This document shows positions 1 to 9,609 of a stretch of 47,757 nucleotides of DNA, piece after piece. The stretch's first letter is position 1. Each line of letters begins with the position of its first letter. The translations under genes were made by a program, and so were the position numbers. This DNA is from Bacteroidetes Order II. bacterium (lineage in GTDB: Bacteria > Bacteroidota > Rhodothermia > Rhodothermales > UBA2364), in the NCBI GenBank assembly GCA_016788705.1, contig JAEUSQ010000046.1:1-47757 (forward strand), written 5' to 3'. The notes under the pieces were generated by a model, which was not told where the DNA came from, did no database searches, and saw only the letters and a program-made list of their open reading frames with translations.

Positions 1-2
1 TT

Positions 3-68
3 GAAGCCTTCAATAACGGCTACCAATTCCAGGATTATCCGGTGGCAGCTTGCTATGTCGTTGGGTAG
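3..68 (+). CDS. 3' end of an unidentified gene (partial)
   Basis: An open frame enters from the left edge and ends at a TAG at 66-68. It gives 21 residues ending in YPVAACYVVG, which have a protein-like composition. The fragment is too short to assign a family, and chance openness over this length is entirely possible. It would be the upstream neighbour of the haloperoxidase-like gene, in the same direction. Confidence 0.3.
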   Translation, partial: EAFNNGYQFQDYPVAACYVVG

Positions 69-302
69 TTCCATTGAAACACAAAAATAAACTATTTTTC
101 AATGCCCGATAACAATTTTGGAATCAGGCTAACCAGTTACTATTTTTCTTAGAAAACGTTGTGGACAAATGAACTGGGTTCAAAGCCAAGTAAAGAAACC
201 CTTGTTCTGTCCCTCTTTTTTCAACTTGTTTACTTTATTAATTGCGCATTATGGCACGAAATTAGCAAAAAGACGCATCATGGAAAACCAAACATTCGAC
301 TT
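69..302. other. intergenic region upstream of the haloperoxidase-like gene
   Basis: AT-rich leader with no convincing gene. The downstream open frame could be extended to a TTG at 159, but that would put about 48 hydrophilic and irregular residues before a textbook lipoprotein signal peptide, so I treat this stretch as non-coding. It probably holds the promoter of the next gene; I could not pick a single convincing -10/-35 or TAnnTTTG element. Confidence 0.4.
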
Positions 303-1658
303 ATGAAAAAGATTAATATACATACCCACTGGTGGCCACTGCTCTTCTTCGCTCTCCTATTATCTGGATGTGATAAGTCCTTGACCGAACCATCCGACGC
401 CCATGCCAGCATTGCTGCTCATGAACATGGCGGCGAGGTAGCACGCGAATGGTTCAAGTTATTGTGTCGAGTGGTCAAAACCACCGATGGGTATTATCCA
501 CCTATGGCTGCCCGTGCTTTTGGATATATGGGCGTGGCTTTATACCAAACAGTACAGCCTGGAATGGCAGAATCGGCTTCCTTGGCAGGGCAACTCAACC
601 AATTAAGTGCCGATAAACTGCCCAAAACGGATCCTACAAAGTCTTACAATTGGGGTATTGCCGCCAATGCCGCGATGGCACAAACCATGCGTAATTTCTT
701 TGTTAACCTTAGGCCAAAAGACCGGAATTCATTGGATTCTTTAGAGTCTTACATGAACAAAGTATTGACAACCAACGAAAAAACTGAAACGGCTGCCCTT
801 TCTGTACAGTATGGCAAAGAAATGGCCAATGCCATTTTTGAATGGTCGAAGAGTGATGGCGGACACGAAGGGTACCTCCGACCGCATGATGGCCTCGTTC
901 CCAGTTCTGCGGCCTCTGCTTGGCAAGAAACGGGTTCAGGGCAAGGCGTCGGACCCAAGTGGGGAAACAATCGGCTCATGATTGCAACCAATAGTTCGGC
1001 CCAGATTCCCGCGCCACATCCGTTTTCTACAGATCCGAACTCCACGTTTTATAAGGAAGCCCTTGAAGTTTATACCCAGTCTCAGATCAATACAGAAGAT
1101 CAAAAAGAGATTGCACGCTTTTGGGCAGACGACCCCTTTCTTACTTGTACGCCTACTGGACACACCTTTAGTATTTTGACACAACTTTTAGATGAAGACC
1201 GCGCCAGTTTGGCACGTTCCGCTTTGGCTTATGCCAAGATGGGCATAGCAGAAAACGATGCTTTTATTCGTTGTTGGTGGGTGAAATACGAGTATTTCTT
1301 GATCCGTCCCGTAACCTATATTAAGCGGTATATTGATCCAAACTGGAACACCCTTATAGAAACGCCGCCGTTTCCGGCATATGTTTCGGGGCATTCATCC
1401 GAGATTGGCGCCGCCTCCAAGGTCTTTACCTCTATTTTCGGGGCCAATCGGTCGTTCTCTGACCGAACACAGGTTTATTTCGGATTTTCAAGAACCATCC
1501 GCTTTTTCAACAATTTTGAGCAAGTGGCACAAGAATCCGCTTTTTCACGCCTATACGGAGGACTTCATTACCGGATGGATATTGAACGTGGCCTTGATCT
1601 GGGCTATCAAATTGGTGACCAAGTAAATCGGCTAAATTTTGGAAGACCAATATTGTAA
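303..1658 (+). CDS. vanadium-dependent haloperoxidase-family lipoprotein (PAP2 superfamily)
   Basis: Predicted outer-surface or periplasmic lipoprotein of 451 residues. The ATG at 303 starts a signal peptide with lipobox LLSGC (lipidated Cys23). The C-terminal half carries the vanadate/phosphate-binding signature of the haloperoxidase/PAP2 superfamily: Lys328 and Arg335-Pro336, then VSGH (His364), then SRLYGGLHY (Arg416, His422, the residue that would bind vanadate). Family members oxidise halides with peroxide when vanadate is bound, or act as acid phosphatases when phosphate occupies the same site; sequence alone does not decide which. Many bacterial members of this lipoprotein subgroup have no measured activity. 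The gene stands alone and converges on ybeY with 19 bases between the stops. Confidence 0.88.
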   Translation: MKKINIHTHWWPLLFFALLLSGCDKSLTEPSDAHASIAAHEHGGEVAREWFKLLCRVVKTTDGYYPPMAARAFGYMGVALYQTVQPGMAESASLAGQLNQLSADKLPKTDPTKSYNWGIAANAAMAQTMRNFFVNLRPKDRNSLDSLESYMNKVLTTNEKTETAALSVQYGKEMANAIFEWSKSDGGHEGYLRPHDGLVPSSAASAWQETGSGQGVGPKWGNNRLMIATNSSAQIPAPHPFSTDPNSTFYKEALEVYTQSQINTEDQKEIARFWADDPFLTCTPTGHTFSILTQLLDEDRASLARSALAYAKMGIAENDAFIRCWWVKYEYFLIRPVTYIKRYIDPNWNTLIETPPFPAYVSGHSSEIGAASKVFTSIFGANRSFSDRTQVYFGFSRTIRFFNNFEQVAQESAFSRLYGGLHYRMDIERGLDLGYQIGDQVNRLNFGRPIL

Positions 1659-1677
1659 GATATTGATCATAAATAAC

Positions 1678-2121
1678 TTACAGCAATTTTAAATATTGAT
1701 CTTCGCGCATAGACATGAGTTTCCGCGCCTCCTCGGTGGCGTCGTCATAGCCCATGAGGTGTAGCAGCCCATGCACAATATAACGGAGTGCTTCTTGTTC
1801 AAATACCGTATGGTATTCTGGTGCCACTTCTAAGGCAGTGTCTAAATCTACATAGATCTCGCCTTCAACCTGCCTGTGTGTGCGAATGTGGTGACCGGAT
1901 TGCAGTGGAAAGGAAAGTACATCGGTTTCATAATCGTGGCCTAAATATTCGCGGTTCATGGCGTGAATGGCCTCGTGGTCCGATAAGACAATGCCCAGAT
2001 AAGTTAAGGTAAAACCCTCGCCATCCAATACCAGATATACGAGGGTTTTAATTTTTTCCAGATCCAATTGCAGGCTAGCGTGTTCGTTTTCGATCGCAAG
2101 TGGTGCTTCGTATGGGGTCAT
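1678..2121 (-). CDS. ybeY: endoribonuclease YbeY, 16S rRNA maturation / ribosome quality control
   Basis: Single-strand-specific zinc-dependent endoribonuclease acting in 16S rRNA 3' end maturation and late 70S quality control. At 147 residues it has the family's usual size. The metal motif reads HGLLHLMGYDD: the first two His ligands are present, and the position of the third His in the Escherichia coli enzyme is Asp here. As I recall this substitution is common in Bacteroidota YbeY proteins, so it is unlikely to mean loss of function. The gene lies 7 bases after the stop of the upstream minus-strand gene (2129-2581), so the two are probably co-transcribed. It converges with the haloperoxidase-like gene. 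Confidence 0.93.
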   Translation of the reverse strand: MTPYEAPLAIENEHASLQLDLEKIKTLVYLVLDGEGFTLTYLGIVLSDHEAIHAMNREYLGHDYETDVLSFPLQSGHHIRTHRQVEGEIYVDLDTALEVAPEYHTVFEQEALRYIVHGLLHLMGYDDATEEARKLMSMREDQYLKLL

Positions 2122-2128
2122 ATCTGGA

Positions 2129-2581
2129 CTAACTAAGGTCGTTAAACAAGTCTTCCGTCATAGACAGGGCAACACTGCTCATCATCACTTCGGGCGGGAG
2201 TTGCGTAAAGTCTGCATTTAACAAGGCATCTTCTACGTTGGCATAGAGCGAACATCCTGCGCCTTTTTCAACGACCAATCCATTGGTGGCACCGTTACGA
2301 CGAGCAAAGAAAATGACTTCACCCAATTCCTCACTGGCAATAAACCCGGTGCATCCCTGAAGCTGCAAAAAAGCATTCGAGGCAAAAACGGTGACCAATG
2401 AAAGGCTTTCCGCATGTGGGATCGCCACTTCTGGCTGAATTTCCAGCGCCAGTTTGCGTCCAGACGCGGGGTCTGAAAGCTCGTACCGAACCATCTGGCC
2501 TTCTTCCTTCGGCATGACACCGAGTGTTTGGCCAATATTGTTAAAATCAGAAGTTGAAAAAGTAAATGACATATCGGACAT
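2129..2581 (-). CDS. conserved hypothetical protein upstream of ybeY
   Basis: A 150-residue soluble protein with no signal peptide or membrane segment and no domain I recognise. It starts MSDMSFTFSTSDFN and alternates beta-like and acidic stretches, ending in an acidic, Met-rich tail. A second in-frame Met four residues in could also be the start. Coding is supported by normal composition, by the length of the frame and by tight linkage to ybeY (7-base gap, same strand), which suggests co-expression. No function is proposed. Confidence 0.75.
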   Translation of the reverse strand: MSDMSFTFSTSDFNNIGQTLGVMPKEEGQMVRYELSDPASGRKLALEIQPEVAIPHAESLSLVTVFASNAFLQLQGCTGFIASEELGEVIFFARRNGATNGLVVEKGAGCSLYANVEDALLNADFTQLPPEVMMSSVALSMTEDLFNDLS

Positions 2582-2873
2582 TTTTTATTTTGAGCGTCAA
2601 AAATAGTATCATCGCTGAAGAAATACAACCATGAAATGGGCTTCTCCATAACTTCCGGAACCACATGCAACGATATTTTTGCTGATGTCATCCAAAACAG
2701 ACCGCTTCCGAGTGGCTTTGGTCTGAATTTTGCCTATAGCTTCTGGTAGAAAGGAAGCCCCCAGTCCCTCTGCTTACGACACGATCCCGTTTGGGATTCA
2801 TCAAGGTACGGAAGTGGTCATTTTTCTTCGGTGTCAAGTAGGTTTTTTATAACACAGCAACCATTAGTTAACG
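2582..2873. other. divergent intergenic region with a possible outer-membrane-protein remnant
   Basis: Lies between the minus-strand pair (ybeY and partner) and the plus-strand lipoprotein gene, so it must hold promoters in both directions. On the plus strand an open frame at 2594-2749 has its only ATG at 2636 and ends in SGFGLNFAYSFW before TAG. That alternating pattern with a terminal aromatic is typical of the last strand of an outer-membrane beta barrel. It may be the tail of a decayed gene, or chance. Confidence 0.35.
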
Positions 2874-3551
2874 ATGAAACAGGTTCGATCCATTTTCCTT
2901 AGTCTGCTCATGTTGGGCGTATTGGTCATCATGCCGGGATGTGATACCCCCGCCGTAGTTGATGTTGCACCCGTTGGTGATATGATCTCCCCGAAAACCG
3001 GAAATGTTGTGGGCAGGATGGTTCGGGTATGGGTTCAAGCCCAAGCCATAAACACCGATGCTTTGGTCGAGAAAGTTTTGGTCTCCGTAAACGGTGTAGA
3101 AATAGGTGAAGCCAGCCGCTTAACAGCAGGCCCCAAGCCCATTTTTGAATATATCTGGGACTCGACCGGACGACCAGACGGATCCTATCAACTTCAGGCA
3201 GCCATTACGGACTCGGAAGGCGCGAGAACCATTACCCTGCCCCAAAGTGTTGTGGTGAACAACGGAAACGGGGCCGGCCCACGGGTTGCCATTACCAGCC
3301 ATACCACAGGCCAACAAGTTCGTGGAGTCATCCAAGTGGATGCTACCGCACAAGAGCCAACACCCATCCAATCGGTCAGCCTCTTATTAAATGGTGTCCA
3401 GGTTTCGACGGATGCTTCGGATCCTTACAACTTTTTCTTGGATACACGGACATTGCCCATAGGTATGCACGTGCTACAGCCTAAATCCGTTGGCACCAAT
3501 GGGAGCATTCGTTACGGCACAACCGTCACCGTTAATGTTACTGGCGGTTGA
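2874..3551 (+). CDS. lipoprotein with two bacterial Ig-like domains
   Basis: A 225-residue predicted lipoprotein. The N-terminus is a hydrophobic signal peptide ending VIMPGC, giving lipidation at Cys23. Two repeated Ig-like modules follow (about residues 36-125 and 132-223), each with the pattern of an INTDALVEKVLVSVNGV- or EPTPIQSVSLLLNGV-type strand, a Y.W/Y.F turn and a closing PDGSYQLQA- or PIGMHVLQP-type strand. Such modules usually form surface adhesive or scaffold domains; no catalytic motif is seen. A strong intrinsic terminator begins 27 bases after the stop, so the gene forms its own transcription unit. Confidence 0.8.
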   Translation: MKQVRSIFLSLLMLGVLVIMPGCDTPAVVDVAPVGDMISPKTGNVVGRMVRVWVQAQAINTDALVEKVLVSVNGVEIGEASRLTAGPKPIFEYIWDSTGRPDGSYQLQAAITDSEGARTITLPQSVVVNNGNGAGPRVAITSHTTGQQVRGVIQVDATAQEPTPIQSVSLLLNGVQVSTDASDPYNFFLDTRTLPIGMHVLQPKSVGTNGSIRYGTTVTVNVTGG

Positions 3552-3578
3552 GTAAATATTGGCTCAAAAGGCATGAAG

Positions 3579-3612
3579 AAAGCTCCGGAGTTTTTCCGGA
3601 GCTTTTTCTTTT
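3579..3612 (+). terminator. rho-independent terminator of the Ig-like lipoprotein gene
   Basis: Perfect 11-bp stem, AAAGCTCCGGA (3579-3589) pairing with TCCGGAGCTTT (3595-3605), a 5-base loop, then TTCTTTT. Strong and well placed after the stop at 3551. Confidence 0.9.
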
Positions 3613-3722
3613 CCATTGCTTCTTTGACAAGAGTTCGTCTATCACGCATGGGATTCCCAAAGAGAATGCCTATATTGGCAGTTCTGTATAAAATTATTCA
3701 CCAAACCATATCACCAAACATT

Positions 3723-4298
3723 ATGGCAGATACCAGCGATTTTCGGAATGGCCTGACCCTTGTTTGGAACGGTGATCTTTGGACAATTATTGAATTCATG
3801 CACGTTAAGCCTGGCAAAGGTGGTGCATTTGTTCGTTCAAAGCTCAGAAATGTTCGTTCCGGCAAAGTGGTTGACAATACCTTCCGGGCAGGCGAACGGG
3901 TTGAGACCGCCCGCGTTGAACGGCACCAATACCAATTTTTGTACGAAGATGAGATGGGGCTCCATCTTATGCACACCGAGACCTATGATCAGATTCAAGC
4001 GCCACTCGCGAAGGTCATATCGGGCAAGGGCTTCTTCAAAGTAGATGGCCAAGTGGATGTTTTGATCCATGCTGAAACCGGTGAAATCCTGACCGTAGAA
4101 GTTCCCAAAACCATTGAAGTACGGGTAGAACAAACCGATCCAGGACTCAAGGGTGATACGGCTACTGGTGCAACTAAGCCTGCAGTTATCGAGACGGGGG
4201 CCACTGTCATGGTTCCGTTGTTTATCAACGAAGGGGACCTGATTCGTGTGGATACCACAAGCACCTCCGGTACCTATCTGGCACGGGTTAACAAATAA
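3723..4298 (+). CDS. efp: translation elongation factor P
   Basis: EF-P binds between the ribosomal P and E sites and relieves stalling at polyproline stretches. The 191-residue product has the normal length and three beta-barrel domains. The tip loop reads KPGKGGAF, with Lys32 at the position that is beta-lysylated in Escherichia coli; no modification enzyme (EpmA/B or an EarP-type system) is encoded in the window. The C-terminal domain carries [15 protein letters not shown] and ends TYLARVNK. The frame stays open upstream to 3573, but the ATG at 3723 matches the family start and the extension would run through a terminator. accB and accC follow, a neighbourhood common in bacteria, although a terminator separates efp from accB. 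Confidence 0.96.
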   Translation: MADTSDFRNGLTLVWNGDLWTIIEFMHVKPGKGGAFVRSKLRNVRSGKVVDNTFRAGERVETARVERHQYQFLYEDEMGLHLMHTETYDQIQAPLAKVISGKGFFKVDGQVDVLIHAETGEILTVEVPKTIEVRVEQTDPGLKGDTATGATKPAVIETGATVMVPLFINEGDLIRVDTTSTSGTYLARVNK

Positions 4299-4309
4299 GA
4301 ACCGATCTT

Positions 4310-4360
4310 GGGGTGTCCGAATGGGGTCATGGACCCGTTTCTGCACCCCTTTTCTTTTTT
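4310..4360 (+). terminator. terminator between efp and accB
   Basis: Outer stem GGGGTG (4310-4315) with CACCCC (4344-4349), inner stem GGGTC (4324-4328) with GACCC (4332-4336), followed by TTTTCTTTTTT. It lies just after the efp stop at 4298. Confidence 0.72.
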
Positions 4361-4447
4361 ATCGGTTTTAGCCGCTTTTTAAATGCGTTTTCATCGTATC
4401 TTAGCGCATTCGACACCCTCCTTCTTTCACGCTCACCCACAAATATC

Positions 4448-4960
4448 ATGGATCTCAAACATTTACGCGAATTGCTCCAAATGGTTGGAGAAAGTGGCGT
4501 AGCCGAAGTTGAAATCGAAGAAAAAGACTTTAAGTTGGTCATTCGCAAAAACGCCCCAACTATCAGTGTACAACATGCGGCCCCTATGCCTACCATGTAC
4601 CCACCGATGATGCCTTATGCTCCTCCCTTACCTGCTCCCCTACCTGTACAGGCGGCAACGCCTCCTGCTCCGGCGCCCCAGCCGACTCCCAAAACCGAGG
4701 CCCCTATGGCCTCAGCGAGCCCTTCGGGACATGTGGTAAAAGCACCCATTGTTGGCACTTTTTACAGTGCTTCTTCTCCGGAAACGCCCCCATACGTCAA
4801 AGTGGGCGACTCGGTCAGCGAAGGCCAGACGCTTTGTATTATCGAAGCCATGAAACTAATGAATGAAATTGAAGCAGAGGTTTCCGGAACGGTTCTCCAG
4901 ATTCTGGTTGAAAATGGGAAACCAGTCGAGTACGACCAGGCATTGTTTGTTATCGGTTAA
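4448..4960 (+). CDS. accB: biotin carboxyl carrier protein of acetyl-CoA carboxylase
   Basis: Carries biotin between the carboxylase and carboxyltransferase of acetyl-CoA carboxylase, the first step of fatty acid synthesis. The 170-residue protein has the standard plan: an N-terminal interaction segment (about 1-38), a flexible Pro/Ala-rich linker (about 45-92) and a biotinyl domain with EAMKLMNE, where Lys136 is the biotinylation site. The ATG at 4448 is chosen because [10 protein letters not shown] matches the family N-terminus; the frame stays open to 4313, but that stretch lies over the efp terminator. accC follows 27 bases downstream, so the two form one operon. Confidence 0.96.
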   Translation: MDLKHLRELLQMVGESGVAEVEIEEKDFKLVIRKNAPTISVQHAAPMPTMYPPMMPYAPPLPAPLPVQAATPPAPAPQPTPKTEAPMASASPSGHVVKAPIVGTFYSASSPETPPYVKVGDSVSEGQTLCIIEAMKLMNEIEAEVSGTVLQILVENGKPVEYDQALFVIG

Positions 4961-4987
4961 TCAATTTCTATTCTTATACCTGCATTT

Positions 4988-6331
4988 ATGGCGATCAAAA
5001 AAGTACTTATTGCAAACAGAGGCGAGATTGCCCTTAGGGTTATCCGAACCTGCGCCGAGATGGGCATCAAGACAGTTGCCGTATTTTCTACGGCAGACCG
5101 AGATTCGCTTCCAGTTCGCTTTGCCGATGAAGCGGTGTGTATTGGCCCACCAGCCTCCAAAGAAAGTTATCTGCGCATAGACCGGATTATTTCGGCAGCC
5201 GAAGTGACGGGGGCGGATGCCATTCATCCGGGCTATGGGTTCCTTTCGGAAAACAGTGAGTTCAGTGCCATTTGCCAGGATCATGGCCTTAAGTTCATCG
5301 GGCCTTCTCCGGAATCTATTGACCTGATGGGCAACAAAAGCAAGGCCAAGGAGACCATGATAAAAGCGGGTGTTCCGGTTGTTCCTGGCTCCGACGGTGT
5401 GGTGACTTCCGAAGCGCAAGCCCTGTCTTTGGCCAATGAAATGGGCTATCCCATTATGATTAAAGCCAGTGCCGGAGGAGGTGGTCGCGGGATGCGCCCC
5501 GTCTTTGCATCATCAGAGCTATTGAAAGCGTTCAATACGGCACGTCAAGAGGCCGAAGGGGCCTTCGGAAACGGCGATGTATATATGGAGAAATTAGTTC
5601 TCAACCCACGCCATGTGGAAGTTCAAATCTTGGGTGATGGCAAAGGAAATGTTGTTCACCTCGGCGAACGTGACTGTTCAATACAACGCCGTCATCAAAA
5701 ATTGGTCGAGGAAACACCTTCCCCCGCTGTTGACGACGACTTGCGCCAACGTATGGGCGAAGCCGCTTGTAAAGCCGCACGAACCCTGAATTATGAAGGG
5801 GCAGGAACGGTAGAGTTTCTTTTAGACGCCTCTGGGGCCTTTTATTTCATGGAGATGAATACTCGGATTCAGGTAGAACACACTGTAACAGAAGAAGTGA
5901 CCGATATTGACCTGATCGAAATGCAGCTCAGAGTGGCCAATGGCGAATCTATTGATCCGAATTGGCAAATACCGATCTCGGGGCATTCCATCCAATGCCG
6001 AATCAATGCAGAGGATCCCTACCGTGATTTCCGGCCTTCTCCAGGCAAAATTACGGCATTCCATACCCCAAAAGGACATGGCGTGCGGGTAGATACACAT
6101 GCTTCGGCGGGATATGTAATCCCCCCCTATTATGATTCGATGATTGCCAAACTCATTGTCAAGGCACGGACCCGTGAACTGGCCATTGCCAAAATGCGGC
6201 GCGCATTAAATGAATTTGTGGTAGAAGGCGTAAAAACCACCATTCCATTTCATCGCCAGTTGATGGAAGACCCCGGATTTATCTCTGGGCAATTCGACAC
6301 GGGTTTCATGAGTGGTTTTAGCCTGAAATAA
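4988..6331 (+). CDS. accC: biotin carboxylase subunit of acetyl-CoA carboxylase
   Basis: ATP-dependent carboxylation of the biotin on AccB using bicarbonate. The 447 residues are the standard length. The N-terminal domain starts [15 protein letters not shown]. The central ATP-grasp fold has the glycine-rich loop [12 protein letters not shown] and [13 protein letters not shown]. The catalytic segment [16 protein letters not shown] is intact, and the C-terminal domain includes [15 protein letters not shown]. It is the last gene of the accB-accC operon and is followed by a clear terminator. Confidence 0.97.
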   Translation: MAIKKVLIANRGEIALRVIRTCAEMGIKTVAVFSTADRDSLPVRFADEAVCIGPPASKESYLRIDRIISAAEVTGADAIHPGYGFLSENSEFSAICQDHGLKFIGPSPESIDLMGNKSKAKETMIKAGVPVVPGSDGVVTSEAQALSLANEMGYPIMIKASAGGGGRGMRPVFASSELLKAFNTARQEAEGAFGNGDVYMEKLVLNPRHVEVQILGDGKGNVVHLGERDCSIQRRHQKLVEETPSPAVDDDLRQRMGEAACKAARTLNYEGAGTVEFLLDASGAFYFMEMNTRIQVEHTVTEEVTDIDLIEMQLRVANGESIDPNWQIPISGHSIQCRINAEDPYRDFRPSPGKITAFHTPKGHGVRVDTHASAGYVIPPYYDSMIAKLIVKARTRELAIAKMRRALNEFVVEGVKTTIPFHRQLMEDPGFISGQFDTGFMSGFSLK

Positions 6332-6347
6332 TACCAACTGGCTTTTG

Positions 6348-6390
6348 AAAAAATCACCGGTATCATAGATTCGGTGATTTTTTCTTTTCG
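6348..6390 (+). terminator. terminator of the accB-accC operon
   Basis: Perfect 12-bp stem AAAAAATCACCG (6348-6359) with CGGTGATTTTTT (6372-6383), a 12-base loop, then CTTTT. It lies directly downstream of the accC stop. Confidence 0.88.
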
Positions 6391-6530
6391 GAAATTAGGT
6401 TAACCTATGAGGTGGCTATATTTAGACCAAGGTTCACCAAGGCGCAAGGTTTTTTTTGAACACAGACTTCGGGAAGGGCACAACATGCCAAAAAGGTTGG
6501 GTCAGGTGGCGAAATTAGCATCAAAAATAC

Positions 6531-8099
6531 ATGCATCAAAAAATTGTTATTCTGGATTTTGGCTCACAGTTCACACAACTGATTGCACGACGCATCCGTG
6601 AATTGGGGGTTTATTGCGAGATTCACCCCTGTACAAAGCCTGTACACGAAGTAGAAGCCCTGCAAGCATCCGGTCTTGTGCTATCGGGCGGTCCCAATTC
6701 AATTTATGATGCCGGAGCCCCGCAGTTGGACCCCGCATTCTTGGACTTATACCGCTCGGATGGTAGCCTAATGCCCATACTTGGAATTTGCTATGGACTT
6801 CAAGCCATTGCCCATCTTCAGGGCGGGATCGTAGAACGGGCCTCTAAACGAGAGTTTGGCAGGGCACACCTGAATGCCGTTTATGGCGAACGCCTCTTTG
6901 CTGATATGCCCGAAAACGCCACTGTTTGGATGAGCCATGGTGATCATCTGACGGCACTGCCTGATGGATTTCGGGGCATCGCACACACCGAAAATGCACC
7001 GATTGCCGCAGTACGGTCGGATACAAAACCTATCTGGGGCGTTCAATTTCATCCTGAAGTGGCCCATACACCCGAAGGTAAAACCCTTTTCCGGAATTTT
7101 GTACTGGATATTTGTGGTTGTCTAGGGGATTGGACGGCGTCTTCGTTTGTTGAGGAGAAGATTGCCGAAATTCGGAAACAAGTAGGCGACCAACACGTGA
7201 TTTTGGGCTTATCCGGTGGCGTAGATTCATCGGTGGCGGCGGTCCTACTGCATCAAGCATTAGGAGACCAGCTTACTTGTATTTTCATCAATAACGGTCT
7301 CCTGCGTAAAGGGGAGTTTTCGCAGGTTCAAGAAACTTTCCGCGATCATTTCCACATTCGGCTGAAAGCCGTTGATGCTTCCAATCGGTTTCTGAACGAG
7401 TTGGCAGGAGTTACAGACCCCGAAGCCAAACGCAAAATCATCGGACGGGTTTTCATCGAGGCTTTTGAGCAGGTGACCCATGAAATCTCGGATGAATTGG
7501 GGTTAAAGCCTGCATTCTTGGCACAAGGAACCCTGTATCCAGATGTCATAGAGAGTGTCTCGTTCAAAGGCCCCTCTGTCACCATTAAGTCTCACCACAA
7601 TGTTGGAGGACTTCCTAAAAACCTTCCGTTTCAACTCATAGAACCTTTTCGCGAACTCTTTAAAGATGAAGTCCGCGCAGTTGGCCGTTTTATGAATGTT
7701 CCTGAAACCATTGTGGATCGTCACCCCTTCCCTGGTCCGGGACTGGCGATCCGCATTATTGGTGAAATCACACCCGAACGTTTGGCGTTGTTAAAAGAAG
7801 CCGATGCCATATTTATCGAAGAACTCAAGCAGAAAAAATACTATCTTGAAACTTGGCAGGCGTTTGTGGTGTTACTTCCCGTACAATCTGTGGGGGTAAT
7901 GGGAGATGAGCGGACGTATGAAAACGTTTGTGCCTTACGCGCCGTCACAAGTGTGGATGGAATGACCGCAGACTGGGCCCATTTGCCACATGACTTTTTG
8001 GCACATGTTTCTAATCGTATTATCAATGAAGTTCGTGGAATAAACCGGGTTGTGTATGACATTAGTTCCAAGCCACCCGCAACCATCGAATGGGAATAG
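6531..8099 (+). CDS. guaA: GMP synthase (glutamine-hydrolysing)
   Basis: Amidates XMP to GMP with glutamine and ATP, the last step of guanine nucleotide synthesis. The 522 residues carry all parts of the bifunctional enzyme: a class I amidotransferase domain with nucleophile Cys87 in GICYGLQ and the His-Glu pair in VQFHPEV (174 and 176); an ATP-pyrophosphatase domain with P-loop LSGGVDSS (about 227-234); and the C-terminal dimerisation domain with [15 protein letters not shown], ending PPATIEWE. The ATG at 6531 gives the family N-terminus [16 protein letters not shown]. The envelope genes that follow begin only 10 bases after its stop. I saw no purine riboswitch in the 199-base leader. Confidence 0.97.
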   Translation: MHQKIVILDFGSQFTQLIARRIRELGVYCEIHPCTKPVHEVEALQASGLVLSGGPNSIYDAGAPQLDPAFLDLYRSDGSLMPILGICYGLQAIAHLQGGIVERASKREFGRAHLNAVYGERLFADMPENATVWMSHGDHLTALPDGFRGIAHTENAPIAAVRSDTKPIWGVQFHPEVAHTPEGKTLFRNFVLDICGCLGDWTASSFVEEKIAEIRKQVGDQHVILGLSGGVDSSVAAVLLHQALGDQLTCIFINNGLLRKGEFSQVQETFRDHFHIRLKAVDASNRFLNELAGVTDPEAKRKIIGRVFIEAFEQVTHEISDELGLKPAFLAQGTLYPDVIESVSFKGPSVTIKSHHNVGGLPKNLPFQLIEPFRELFKDEVRAVGRFMNVPETIVDRHPFPGPGLAIRIIGEITPERLALLKEADAIFIEELKQKKYYLETWQAFVVLLPVQSVGVMGDERTYENVCALRAVTSVDGMTADWAHLPHDFLAHVSNRIINEVRGINRVVYDISSKPPATIEWE

Positions 8100-8109
8100 A
8101 ACCAAAAAA

Positions 8110-9525
8110 ATGATTGAAGCTATGAAACGTATTTTTCTCTTTCTCCTTTTGCTCTTGCCCGCGACAAGTGCGTCCGCACAGGCCGTTCCTAAAAACGAAG
8201 TGGCGGAATTTACCTTCGAGCGCGGTTTAGAATTGTACCGTCAGCAAGAATACAATTTGGCCTACCAACGTTTTTCGCGGGTTGTTTCGGACTTTCCGCT
8301 GAACCAAAAAACTACCGCAGCCATGTTGATGGGGGCACGGGCCTTGTTTTCGCAAGGGATGTTTAAAGAAAGTATCGAGTTGGCCAACCAACTTTTAAGC
8401 AAATATCCGGATAGCCGCTATGTTTCGGATGCCAGCAGGCTAAAAAGCATGGCATCTGGCCAGAACAATAACCCACAACAGCCCCAAGTGTTTAACCTAG
8501 GCATTGCCCTACCACTTAAAGCAAGTGACACCTATGTACGGGCCTTGTTTAACGGTATCCGAATTGCCGTAGAAGATTACAACAATTCACGTCCACGAAT
8601 TCCAGTTAAAATGGTATTCCGAGACTCCGGCGGAGAACTGGACCCCGCTCAAATTGCCATGACATCGCTCATCCGAGATGGTAAAGTTGGTGCGGTCATC
8701 GGGCCATTGTTTAGTCAAGAGGCACTTTCGGCTGCCGAAGTTGCAGACCGTTCACAAGTAGTAATGGTCGCGCCTGTTGCAACCGAAAGTCGGGTTTCGG
8801 ACGGAAAGCGCTATGTCTTCCAAGCCAGTTCGACCTTCACCATGCGTGGTCAACTGATGGCACGGTACGCCGTTTCCGATCTGGGATACAAAAATGTGGG
8901 GGTTGCTTATGAGAGCAATTCACAAAATGAACAAACCGTACAATCTTTCACTGCCGAAGTGAGGAGGTTGGGCGGAACGGTGGTCTTTAGCAAGGCATTG
9001 ACCTCGGCCAGTGAATGGGCAAAATTCGGACGTTCCATTCCGGCAACCCAACTCGCGCAAGCCCAAGCTATCTATATGCCCATTAATGGCCGAGACGCGG
9101 CCCGAAATATCGAAAGTGCCCTTACATCGTTAGATCAGGTGCGCGCTACCAATGTGGTCTTGGGAAATTCCGATTGGCATGACTTGTCTAATGCCGATTT
9201 GGCAAGCCGTTATCGGGCAGCTTATACGAGCGATTTTTGGGTAAGCCCCACCGACCCGCGAGTTCAGGAATTTGCACGAAAATATCAATCCGTAACAGGT
9301 CAAATGCCAGATGAGTTGGGACTTTCTCATGCTGGTTACGATTTGACCAATTTTTTAATCACGCAAATTCGCAATACACCAGAAGGCAGTTCGCTCCAGC
9401 AACAAATCAGGACAGCCATACCGTTCGATGGACTGGGGCGCCGCTATGATTTCCGAAATGGCAATCAAAACCAAGCCGTTTTCTACCTCCGTTACCGCAA
9501 TGGTCTGATTACCTTAGACCGTTAA
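8110..9525 (+). CDS. exported TPR plus periplasmic-binding-fold protein (LpoA/LppC-like architecture)
   Basis: A secreted protein of about 471 residues (467 if the ATG at 8122 is used). A signal peptide ending ATSASAQA is followed by a TPR-like section (about 30-120, with FERGLELYRQQEYNLAYQRF and FKESIELANQLLSKYPDS). A type I periplasmic ligand-binding fold fills the rest: FNLGIALPLK, VGAVIGPLFSQE, VVMVAPVAT, a NVGVAYESNSQNEQT-type segment and DELGLSHAGYDLTNF. This is the domain order of LpoA/LppC, the outer-membrane activator of penicillin-binding protein 1A. It is also compatible with a branched-chain amino acid receptor fused to TPRs. Unlike LpoA it lacks a lipobox. Its place between guaA and bamD favours an envelope role. 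Confidence 0.8.
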   Translation: MIEAMKRIFLFLLLLLPATSASAQAVPKNEVAEFTFERGLELYRQQEYNLAYQRFSRVVSDFPLNQKTTAAMLMGARALFSQGMFKESIELANQLLSKYPDSRYVSDASRLKSMASGQNNNPQQPQVFNLGIALPLKASDTYVRALFNGIRIAVEDYNNSRPRIPVKMVFRDSGGELDPAQIAMTSLIRDGKVGAVIGPLFSQEALSAAEVADRSQVVMVAPVATESRVSDGKRYVFQASSTFTMRGQLMARYAVSDLGYKNVGVAYESNSQNEQTVQSFTAEVRRLGGTVVFSKALTSASEWAKFGRSIPATQLAQAQAIYMPINGRDAARNIESALTSLDQVRATNVVLGNSDWHDLSNADLASRYRAAYTSDFWVSPTDPRVQEFARKYQSVTGQMPDELGLSHAGYDLTNFLITQIRNTPEGSSLQQQIRTAIPFDGLGRRYDFRNGNQNQAVFYLRYRNGLITLDR

Positions 9526-9609
9526 GTTAAAATTACGGGTCGGTGTGCAATATTACAGGTGTTTCAGCGTTCCTGCGGGATCACTTGGCTCAATTTAAAA
9601 CAAAAAATA

